A stretch of 64,000 nucleotides of DNA, taken from Arthrobacter sp. CJ23 (GTDB taxonomy: Bacteria; Actinomycetota; Actinomycetes; Actinomycetales; Micrococcaceae). Below the pieces are notes generated by a model that was not told where the DNA came from, ran no database searches, and worked only from the letters and a program-made list of their open reading frames with translations. Numbering within the stretch: position 1 is the stretch's first letter; each line of letters opens with the position of its first letter. A program made the translations under genes and the position numbers. This document shows positions 1 through 11,800 of the stretch, piece by piece. Location: contig NZ_CP102950.1 of NCBI RefSeq assembly GCF_024741795.1, positions 1,674,001 through 1,738,000 on the forward strand. The letters run 5' to 3'.

Positions 1-273
1 GATGAGCCGCATGGCGCGGCCGGCGACGTCGGAGCGCACATTCCACGCGGGCGTCCCCGGGACTGCCTCGGGCAGGCAGCGCTTGCAGGCACGGTATCCG
101 GCCTCGTGCGCCGCCGCCGAGGTCTCGTAGAAGGTGACGTTCTCTGCCTTCGGGGTGCGGGCCGGGCAGGACGGCCGGCAGTAGATCCCCGTGGAGCGCA
201 CGGCCGTGAAGAACTGTCCGTCGAAGCGGGTGTCCCGCGCGTCGATGGCCCGGTAGCGTTGCCAGAAGTCCAT
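1..273 (-). CDS. Ada/AlkA-type DNA repair protein, N-terminal fragment
   Basis: This is the first 91 residues of a gene that runs off the left edge of the window. The fragment reads as an Ada-type zinc-binding domain: residues 1-36 carry [20 protein letters not shown] and a Cys pair at 32 and 36, and a second pair sits at 63 and 66 (CKRC). In Ada-family proteins these four cysteines bind zinc, and one of them accepts methyl groups from DNA phosphotriesters. The rest of the protein is not visible. In actinobacteria this domain is commonly fused to an HTH and an AlkA glycosylase, so a fused Ada-AlkA protein is likely but not shown. It is divergent from mpg, another alkylation-repair gene, which supports a repair role. 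The ATG is at 273-271. Confidence 0.85.
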   Translation of the reverse strand, partial: MDFWQRYRAIDARDTRFDGQFFTAVRSTGIYCRPSCPARTPKAENVTFYETSAAAHEAGYRACKRCLPEAVPGTPAWNVRSDVAGRAMRLI

Positions 274-354
274 GCCCCCATCCTGCCAGCCGCCCGGTGC
301 CGCGGCTAGCGGAAATCGGACATCACCGTTGGCGGCTTTGCTAAGGTCTGGGGC

Positions 355-1017
355 ATGAGCGAGACAGCCGGGCACCCGGGCCCGGAAGCTTCCGCGCTCC
401 GGCAATTCCTGTCCGGCGATCCGCGCGACATTGCGCCGTTGCTGCTCGGGGCCGTGCTCACGCACCAAACGGACGAAGGCGCGGTCTCGGTCCGGCTCAC
501 CGAGGTGGAGGCCTACCTGGGCCCGCACGATTCACCGCGTCCCGACCCTGGTTCCCACACATTCAGGGGGCTGACCGCCCGCAATGCGCCCATGTTCGGC
601 CCCGCGGGACACCTGTATGTGTATTTCACGTACGGAATGCATTACTGCGCCAACATTGTCTGCGGTCCCGACGGCGTGCCGTCCGCGCTGCTGTTGCGTG
701 CGGGCGAGGTGGTGGCCGGGCAGGGGATCGCGGCGTCACGGCGGCCGGCGTCGAAGTCGCCGAGGGACCTCGCGAGCGGGCCGGCGCGGCTGGCGACCGT
801 GCTGGGGCTGACGACGGCGGACAGCGGGCGCGACGCCCTCGCCCCGCCGTTCGGGCTGGTCCTGCCGGGCGCGGCGGCCTCCGCCGTCGGGAGCGGGCCG
901 CGCGTGGGCGTGGCCGGCGACGGCGGCAGCGGACTCTATCCCTGGCGCTTCTGGATCCAGGATGATCCCACAGTCTCGCGCTACAAGGCCGCCAAGGCCA
1001 GGACGCCCAAACAGTAG
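355..1017 (+). CDS. mpg: DNA-3-methyladenine glycosylase, Mpg/AAG family
   Basis: This 220-residue protein belongs to the AAG/MPG family. It excises 3-methyladenine, hypoxanthine and other alkylated or deaminated purines from DNA and so starts base excision repair. Family hallmarks are visible: the catalytic-Glu segment [11 protein letters not shown] around residues 46-56, the stretch [18 protein letters not shown], and [11 protein letters not shown] near residues 94-104. The length is normal for bacterial members. The gene lies back to back with the Ada-type fragment, so two alkylation-repair genes share an 81-bp intergenic region. It also stands upstream of tyrS, as in the mycobacterial Rv1688-Rv1689 order. 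Its stop is only 4 bp from the stop of the convergent acetyltransferase gene. Confidence 0.93.
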   Translation: MSETAGHPGPEASALRQFLSGDPRDIAPLLLGAVLTHQTDEGAVSVRLTEVEAYLGPHDSPRPDPGSHTFRGLTARNAPMFGPAGHLYVYFTYGMHYCANIVCGPDGVPSALLLRAGEVVAGQGIAASRRPASKSPRDLASGPARLATVLGLTTADSGRDALAPPFGLVLPGAAASAVGSGPRVGVAGDGGSGLYPWRFWIQDDPTVSRYKAAKARTPKQ

Positions 1018-1021
1018 CGCT

Positions 1022-1621
1022 TCAGGCGGCTGTTTCCAGCGCCACGCTGAACGGCGCCAAGCGGTCAAGCAGCGCCCCGCGAACCTCGGGCCACTCCGGC
1101 TGGAGGATCGAGAACACGGCGGTGTCAGTGCGGCTGCCGTCGGGCGCCAGGCGGTGGCCGCGGAGCGTTCCCTCGTACTGTGCCCCGAGCCGGGCAATGG
1201 CGTTGGCACTGCGGGTGTTGCGCGTATCGCAGCGGAACGCCACGCGGTGCACGTCCAGCACCTCGAAGGCATAGGACAGCAGGAGGTGCTTGCTGGCCGT
1301 GTTGACGTGGCTTCCCCAGTAGGGCCGGCCGAAGAAGGTGCCGCCGATTTCGGCGCGTTCCTGCCGCGGGCTGTATTCGGTCAAGGAGGTGGTTCCCAGC
1401 AGTTCCCCGGAGTTCTGGCCGGTCACGGCGAACGGCACCATGTCCGGATTCTCCAGGCGGGTCGCGAAGAGGGCCGCCAGCTCCTCGGTGCTGTGCGGCT
1501 GGCTGGCGGCCATCCCGGCCCACATTTCGGAATCCACGAATCCGAACAGGGAGCCGGCGTGCCAGGGCAACAACGGGACCAGGCTGATGCCGTGTCCGGA
1601 AAGGGCAACGTCGTGCTGCAT
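1022..1621 (-). CDS. GNAT-family N-acetyltransferase (RimJ/RimL type)
   Basis: This 199-residue protein looks like a RimJ/RimL-type GNAT acetyltransferase, which moves an acetyl group from acetyl-CoA to an amino group. Visible family features are ELLGTTSLTEYSP, then EIGGTFFGRPYWGSHVNTAS, then VLDVHRVAFRCDTRNTRSANAIARLGAQYEGTLR, the usual core and C-terminal signature of this subgroup. The open frame extends upstream, but the first plausible start is the ATG at 1621-1619 (MQHDVALSG), because the translation before it lacks family features. The substrate cannot be told from sequence. The gene is divergent from the helicase gene, with 161 bp between the starts. Confidence 0.85.
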   Translation of the reverse strand: MQHDVALSGHGISLVPLLPWHAGSLFGFVDSEMWAGMAASQPHSTEELAALFATRLENPDMVPFAVTGQNSGELLGTTSLTEYSPRQERAEIGGTFFGRPYWGSHVNTASKHLLLSYAFEVLDVHRVAFRCDTRNTRSANAIARLGAQYEGTLRGHRLAPDGSRTDTAVFSILQPEWPEVRGALLDRLAPFSVALETAA

Positions 1622-1740
1622 TGCAGCATTTAAGCACCCCGGGCTGTGCCGTCGCACGCCCGAATGGTTAGCGGAGTGTGAACTTTGGATGACGTGGTCC
1701 GGAATATGGCCTGTTCCTGCCGCATTAACGAAAACCGCTG

Positions 1741-1746
1741 TAGAAT
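1741..1746 (+). promoter_or_regulatory. Candidate -10 element for the helicase gene
   Basis: The hexamer TAGAAT lies 36 bp upstream of the helicase start codon in an AT-richer stretch. No clear -35 box is seen at the right distance, so this is only a candidate. Confidence 0.3.
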
Positions 1747-1782
1747 GGACGGTCTGTCTTTTGCGATAGGGGTTACGGTTCA

Positions 1783-4011
1783 ATGCACGACGCTGATTTG
1801 GTCCACGAGCAGGAATATGTTGCCGGGCTCTACGCCCGGCTCGATGAGCTGCGCGTGGAGAAGCGCGCACAGTTGGCCCAGGTCCGGCGGGCCGGGGCAG
1901 TGGGAACCATGCAGAACGTCTCCGAGCGCGACGCCTTCGCGGCGTTGTACGAGGACCGCCTCGCCCAGCTCGACGCCGTCGACGACCGCCTGGTGTTCGG
2001 CCGCCTCGACCTCGACTCCGGTGAGGCGCAGTACATCGGCCGCATCGGCCTGTCCACGGCGGATCTGCAGCGGCTTATGGTTGACTGGCGCGCGCCCGAG
2101 GCCGGCCACTTCTACCAGGCCACAGCGTTCGACCGCCAGGGCGTCCGGCGTCGCCGCCACCTGATCCTGCAGGGCCGTGAGGTAAAGGCCATCGAGGACG
2201 ACGTGCTCGACGCCGGCATGCTCGCGGACAACGATTCCCTCCAGGGCGAGGGCGCGCTGCTGGCCGCGCTGAACTCCAAGCGCACGGGCCGCATGTCGGA
2301 CATCGTCGGAACCATCCAGTCCGAGCAGGACCGGATCATCCGCTCCTCCATCTCCGGGGCGCTCGTCGTCCAGGGCGGGCCCGGTACCGGCAAGACAGCC
2401 GTCGCCCTGCACCGCGCCGCCTACCTGCTCTACACCCACCGCGACAGGCTCAAGAGCGCAGGCGTGCTCCTGGTGGGCCCGTCGTCGTCGTTCATGCACT
2501 ACATCGAACGTGTGCTCCCTTCCCTGGGCGAGACCGGCGTGGTCATGGCCAGCCTGGGCCGGCTCATGCCCGGCATCCACGCCGTCCCCGAGCACGACGC
2601 CGACGTCGCCGCGCTCAAGGGCAAACTGGACATGGCCGCCGTCGTGGCCAACGCCGTGGCCAACCGGCAGCGGACGCCCGCCGCGGACAGCCTGCTCGAG
2701 GTTGATTCCCGCAAGCTGACGCTGACCGTCCGCCAGGTACGCCGTGCGCGTGACAAGGCGCGCGCCACGGGCAAGCCGCACAACGAGGCCCGCGTAACTT
2801 TCGTCAAGATCCTGCTGCGCGAGCTCACGGAGCAGCTGACCGAAATCGTTGAGGAATCCAACATCGGCAACAACGCCGACCGTTCCTACCTCGCCGAGGA
2901 CGTCCGCACGGCCCGCGATGTCCGCACCATGCTGAACCTGTGCTGGATGCCCATGACGCCGGAGAAGCTCATCTCGGAGCTCTTCAGCAAGCCTGCCATC
3001 CTGGATGCCTGCACTCCCCACCTCACCGCGGAGCAGCGCGCCCTGCTGCTGCGTCCCGCCAACGCGCCGTGGACCGAAGCCGACGTCCCGCTGCTCGATG
3101 AAGCGGCCGAACTCCTCGGCGAGCTGGACCCGGCCGCCGGGCGGGGCCTCGCGCAGCAGGAACACGACCGCGCCCGCGACCTCGCCAACGCCAAGCAGAC
3201 GCTGGTGAACATGGAGTCCATGGGCGTCGACGTCCTCATCACCGCCGAGGAACTCGCCGAGCAGAACCAGGAGCGCGAGAACCGCCTGACGGCCGCCGAA
3301 CGAGCCACGACCGACCGCACTTGGGCTTTCGGGCACATCGTGGTCGACGAGGCGCAGGAACTGTCGCCCATGCAGTGGCGCCTGCTCGTCCGCCGCTGCC
3401 CGCTGAAGTCCTTCACCATCGTCGGCGACATCGCCCAGACGAGCTCCTCGGCGGGCGCGAACTCCTGGCAAAGTGCCCTGGCGCCGTCGTTCGGAGACCG
3501 CTGGCAGCTGGAGGAACTCACGGTCAACTACCGCACGCCGTCCCAGATCGCGGAAGCAGCGGTCCGTATGGCAAACCGTGCCGGCCTGGTGGTCTCGGCC
3601 CCCAAGGCCGTCCGCGAGGGCCAGTGGTCGCCCATTGTGGACCGCGTGGAAGCCGCCGGGATCGTGGAGCGTCTTGTTGAGGTCCTGCCGGAGGAAATAG
3701 CAGCGATCGACGGCGGTCTGCTGGCCGTTATCGCCGAGGGCGAGCTCCTGCCGCAGGCCACGGCAGCCTTGCGGGCGGTCTACGGGCGCCGCATCGGCGT
3801 GGGCGCGGGCAGCTATGAGCAGGACATTGTGGTCATCAGCCCCAAGGAAGCCAAGGGCCTGGAATTCGACGGCGTTGTGGTCCTGGAACCGGCCGCCATG
3901 CTCAACCATGAGCATGGCAAGGTGGGGGACCTGTACGTGGCGATGACGCGTCCCACGCAGCGCCTGCGGCTCATCACGGCGGCGCCGCTCCCGGCGGGCA
4001 TCGAGCGCTAG
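1783..4011 (+). CDS. helD: HelD-type UvrD/Rep superfamily helicase
   Basis: This 742-residue ATPase belongs to the UvrD/Rep superfamily 1 and resembles actinobacterial HelD. HelD proteins bind RNA polymerase and remove it from stalled or drug-bound complexes. Visible motifs are a charged N-terminal coiled-coil-like arm (residues 1-60), the conserved block MVDWRAPEAGHFYQA near 105, Walker A GGPGTGKTAVALHRAAYLL near residue 200, the Walker B region VVDEAQELSPMQWRLL near 520, GDIAQTSSSAG near 548, and the C-terminal SPKEAKGLEFDGVVV and YVAMTRPTQRL motifs. The ATG at 1783 fits the family N-terminus. Some relatives (HelR) give rifamycin tolerance, but I saw no rifamycin-associated element upstream. 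A function in DNA repair instead of transcription cannot be excluded. Confidence 0.85.
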   Translation: MHDADLVHEQEYVAGLYARLDELRVEKRAQLAQVRRAGAVGTMQNVSERDAFAALYEDRLAQLDAVDDRLVFGRLDLDSGEAQYIGRIGLSTADLQRLMVDWRAPEAGHFYQATAFDRQGVRRRRHLILQGREVKAIEDDVLDAGMLADNDSLQGEGALLAALNSKRTGRMSDIVGTIQSEQDRIIRSSISGALVVQGGPGTGKTAVALHRAAYLLYTHRDRLKSAGVLLVGPSSSFMHYIERVLPSLGETGVVMASLGRLMPGIHAVPEHDADVAALKGKLDMAAVVANAVANRQRTPAADSLLEVDSRKLTLTVRQVRRARDKARATGKPHNEARVTFVKILLRELTEQLTEIVEESNIGNNADRSYLAEDVRTARDVRTMLNLCWMPMTPEKLISELFSKPAILDACTPHLTAEQRALLLRPANAPWTEADVPLLDEAAELLGELDPAAGRGLAQQEHDRARDLANAKQTLVNMESMGVDVLITAEELAEQNQERENRLTAAERATTDRTWAFGHIVVDEAQELSPMQWRLLVRRCPLKSFTIVGDIAQTSSSAGANSWQSALAPSFGDRWQLEELTVNYRTPSQIAEAAVRMANRAGLVVSAPKAVREGQWSPIVDRVEAAGIVERLVEVLPEEIAAIDGGLLAVIAEGELLPQATAALRAVYGRRIGVGAGSYEQDIVVISPKEAKGLEFDGVVVLEPAAMLNHEHGKVGDLYVAMTRPTQRLRLITAAPLPAGIER

Positions 4012-4032
4012 GCAAAACAGGCCCGGTAATCC

Positions 4033-4051
4033 TGCTAACTTAGATCTCGTG
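4033..4051 (+). promoter_or_regulatory. Extended -10 promoter placing the tyrS start at +1 (leaderless)
   Basis: TGCTAACTT (4033-4041) is an extended -10 element with hexamer TAACTT at 4036-4041. Transcription would start about 7 bp later, at or next to the GTG start codon at 4049. No Shine-Dalgarno sequence precedes the GTG. Together these suggest a leaderless tyrS mRNA, which is common in actinobacteria. Confidence 0.5.
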
Positions 4052-5359
4052 TCACACGTAAACAACCTCGAGTCCCAGCACAACGACCCGGGCTTTGCCA
4101 ACATCTGGCAAGAGCTCAAATGGCGCGGCCTGGTCCACGTTTCCACGGATGAAACGGAACTGGAAAAGCTGCTCGCCGGGGACCCGTTCACGTATTACTG
4201 TGGCTTCGATCCCACGGCTCCCTCGCTGCACTTGGGCAACCTCGTCCAGCTGCTGGTGATGCGCAGGCTGCAGCTGGCCGGGCACAAGCCACTGGGCCTG
4301 GTGGGCGGTTCCACCGGCCTGATCGGCGACCCCCGTCCAACGGCAGAGCGCACGCTGAACACCAAGGACACCGTGGCCGAGTGGGTGGGCTACCTGCAGG
4401 CACAGGTCCGCCGCTTCCTCAGCTTCGAGGGCGACAATGCGGCCCGCATGGTCAACAACCTTGACTGGACCGCGCCCCTGAGCGCCATCGACTTCCTGCG
4501 CGAGATCGGCAAGCACTTCCGTGTGGGCACCATGCTGCGCAAGGACGCCGTGGCCTCGCGCCTCAGCTCCGACGAAGGCATCAGCTACACCGAGTTTAGT
4601 TACCAGATCCTGCAGGGCATGGACTACCTCCAGCTGAACCGCGACTACGGCTGTGTGCTGCAGACCGGCGGCTCGGACCAGTGGGGCAACCTGACCAGCG
4701 GCACGGAGCTGATCCGCAAGGTGGATGGCAAGAGCGTCCACGCCTTTGGTACGCCGCTCATCACCAACTCGGACGGCACCAAGTTCGGCAAGAGCGAGGG
4801 CAACGCCATCTGGCTCGACCCGGACATGTGCAGCCCGTACACCTTCTACCAGTTCTGGCTGAACACGGCAGATGCCGACGTAGTGGACCGGCTCAAGGTC
4901 TTCACCTTCCTCAGCCGCGTCGAGATCGAGGAACTCGGCCAGGCCGTTGCCGAGCGCCCCTTCGCCCGCGAAGGCCAGAAGAAGCTCGCGTACGAAGTCA
5001 CCTCCCTGGTCCACGGCGTCGAGGCAACCGAAAAGGTCATTGCCGCATCCGCCGCCCTCTTCGGCAACGGCGACCTCAGCGTTCTGGACGAACGCACCTT
5101 GGAAGCCGCGACGGCGGAACTTCCGTCCGCGACCATCGGCACTGACGGTCTGGGGATCATTGACCTTCTGGTGGCCTCGGGCCTGTCCGAGAGCAAGTCG
5201 GCCGCCCGCCGTACGGTGGGTGAAGGCGGCGCCTATGTGAACAACGCCAAGGTGACGGATCCCGACGCCGTGATCGAACAGGGCGAACTGTTGCACGGCC
5301 GCTACCTGCTCCTCCGGCGCGGCAAGAAGAACCTTGCAACCATTGAGGTTTCCGCCTAG
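4049..5359 (+). CDS. tyrS: Tyrosyl-tRNA synthetase
   Basis: This 436-residue class I aminoacyl-tRNA synthetase charges tRNA-Tyr with tyrosine using ATP. Visible are the tyrosine-binding start YYCGFDPTAPSLHLGNLVQL, which contains the HIGH-type motif HLGN, then GGSTGLIGDP, the tyrosine/ATP site QILQGMDYLQLN, QTGGSDQWGN, and the KMSKS-type loop KFGKSEGNAIW around residue 250. The C-terminal 70 residues form an S4-like RNA-binding domain (LVASGLSESKSAARRTVGEGGAYVNN). The length is typical of the bacterial enzyme. The GTG at 4049 fits the family N-terminus and appears to sit at the transcription start. The rrn operon follows directly. Confidence 0.97.
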   Translation: MSHVNNLESQHNDPGFANIWQELKWRGLVHVSTDETELEKLLAGDPFTYYCGFDPTAPSLHLGNLVQLLVMRRLQLAGHKPLGLVGGSTGLIGDPRPTAERTLNTKDTVAEWVGYLQAQVRRFLSFEGDNAARMVNNLDWTAPLSAIDFLREIGKHFRVGTMLRKDAVASRLSSDEGISYTEFSYQILQGMDYLQLNRDYGCVLQTGGSDQWGNLTSGTELIRKVDGKSVHAFGTPLITNSDGTKFGKSEGNAIWLDPDMCSPYTFYQFWLNTADADVVDRLKVFTFLSRVEIEELGQAVAERPFAREGQKKLAYEVTSLVHGVEATEKVIAASAALFGNGDLSVLDERTLEAATAELPSATIGTDGLGIIDLLVASGLSESKSAARRTVGEGGAYVNNAKVTDPDAVIEQGELLHGRYLLLRRGKKNLATIEVSA

Positions 5360-5374
5360 TTTTACAGGTTTGCC

Positions 5375-5391
5375 GGCCCGGATTCCGGGCC
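5375..5391 (+). terminator. Weak hairpin after tyrS
   Basis: A 7-bp perfect stem (GGCCCGG / CCGGGCC) with an ATT loop lies 15 bp after the tyrS stop. No T-tract follows it, so termination here is uncertain. Confidence 0.35.
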
Positions 5392-5415
5392 CATGCACGC
5401 TCCTCCAGGGCCGAT

Positions 5416-5444
5416 TTGCACGGTCCTGGGGGAGCGTGTATTGT
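5416..5444 (+). promoter_or_regulatory. rrn operon promoter
   Basis: TTGCAC (5416-5421), a spacer of exactly 17 bp, and TATTGT (5439-5444) form a good housekeeping sigma promoter. It lies about 450 bp upstream of the mature 16S 5' end, so the primary transcript would have a long leader. No second equally good promoter was found in the leader. Confidence 0.7.
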
Positions 5445-5889
5445 TTTCTGAGTTGCCGGGTGCGGAACGGAAAGCCGAAAGGCGAATACGGTTCAACCGG
5501 CGACCGACCCCCTTCAAATTGAAGCCAAATATTTGGTCCACGTTCCGTGTGTCCGTGCTGGTTTTGGGGGTCCCGGATGGTGTTTTCCTGGTGTGGTTCC
5601 CTGGTTTTGGGAGTTGCGCCGGGGGGTATGGTCTGGTAGGTTTGGAAAGTTGCTCCGGAGCGAGCCGGTCCCTGTTTGTGGGGGTTGGTGGTGCCGGGTG
5701 TGTCTGTTGTTTGAGAACTCAATAGTGTGCCAAGTTTGTTGATACCGATTTGTTTTTATGAATTGGTTGATTTGCCGGGTTGCCCGCACCCCCGTGTGTG
5801 GTGGCCTGGTTTCAGCTGGTTTCAAATTTTGTGCAGCCTTCTTTCCCCGTGTTTCCGGGGGTGTTGGTTGTGTCTGTTTTTGTTTTACT

Positions 5890-11090
<5,201 letters not shown>

Positions 11091-11279
11091 CACACAAACA
11101 AAACACTGCTTGCGTCCACTATGTGGTTCCCGACCAACAAACCCAAACCGCGGTTTGCACGGCACAGGAACACAACCACAACTAAACAACAACAACACCA
11201 CACCTGCCCGCACGGGCAGGAACATGTTGTAACCACGGATTTCCCACCCCCGGCACAACCCGGCGGGACGGGACACAGG
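11091..11279 (+). other. 23S-5S spacer with the 3' half of the pre-23S stem
   Basis: The first part (11107-11144) is the reverse complement, with few mismatches, of the spacer just before 23S, including 13 perfectly paired bases at 11112-11124. A small hairpin CTGCCCGCACGGGCAG follows near 11204. No gene is seen. Confidence 0.7.
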
Positions 11280-11398
11280 GTTACGGCGGTCACAGCGTGG
11301 GGGAAACGCCCGGTCCCATTCCGAACCCGGAAGCTAAGACCCACAGCGCCGATGGTACTGCACCCGGGAGGGTGTGGGAGAGTAGGACACCGCCGGAC
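11280..11398 (+). rRNA. 5S ribosomal RNA
   Basis: This is a 5S rRNA of about 118 nt that starts GTTACGGCGGTCACAGCG and ends GGACACCGCCGGAC. The two ends pair to form helix I. The conserved middle segment CCCATTCCGAACCCGGAAGC is present. The ends are accurate to about two bases. Confidence 0.95.
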
Positions 11399-11410
11399 AC
11401 ACATTGCACC

Positions 11411-11450
11411 GGGAGCCCCCGCCACCACGGCCGGGGCTCCCGCCATTTAA
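11411..11450 (+). terminator. rrn operon terminator
   Basis: A 9-bp GC-rich stem (GGGAGCCCC at 11411-11419 with GGGGCTCCC at 11433-11441) follows 5S directly. A short weak T run (CATTTAA) follows it. Confidence 0.7.
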
Positions 11451-11800
11451 CCCACAAACCACACAGCCATTGGCCCCACAAACAGGTACCCAGGCACGGC
11501 CGCGAAACCGGAGCGGAAGCCCGCCTGCCCCGCCGGCAACCCGCCGTCGGGCAGTTACCGGCCTTCAGTGTGCCCGGCAGCGGCCCCGCCCACCCACGCG
11601 GCCGGCATCAACGCTGTGAGACTTCCCACGGCAGGGGCGAAAGGGTACCTTGGCGTTCGGTGGTTGCAAGCGTGTCGCCTAGAATTGCATTAGACATACG
11701 AGCCGGTTCCCTTTGTGGTGCCCGGCGGCGTGACAACGAAATAAGGTTATGAGCGACTGCGCACGCGCCAGTGGTCGGCTCGCAACAGGAGGAATCCACC
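11451..11800 (+). other. Intergenic region upstream of the TPR/repeat protein
   Basis: This 350-bp stretch has no convincing gene. A candidate -10 element TAGAAT lies at 11680-11685, with a poor -35 (TTCGGT) 18 bp upstream. A strong ribosome binding site, AGGAGG, lies at 11788-11793 just before the next start codon. Nothing else could be recognised. Confidence 0.5.

Larger units (their letters stand above)
5360..5889 (+). other. rrn operon leader region
   Basis: This 530-bp stretch between tyrS and 16S rRNA contains no convincing protein gene. It holds the rrn promoter at 5416-5444, a 12-bp palindrome CCAAATATTTGG at 5525-5536, and the segment TTGTTTGAGAACT at 5707-5719 with following sequence AATAGTGTGCCAAG. 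The last segment is a conserved actinobacterial pre-rRNA leader element linked to antitermination or processing. It is repeated before the 23S gene. Confidence 0.7.

Noticed and set aside
1622..1782. Rifamycin-associated element upstream of the HelD-type gene
   Set aside because: I looked for the long GGGGCTTGC-type inverted repeat and did not find it.
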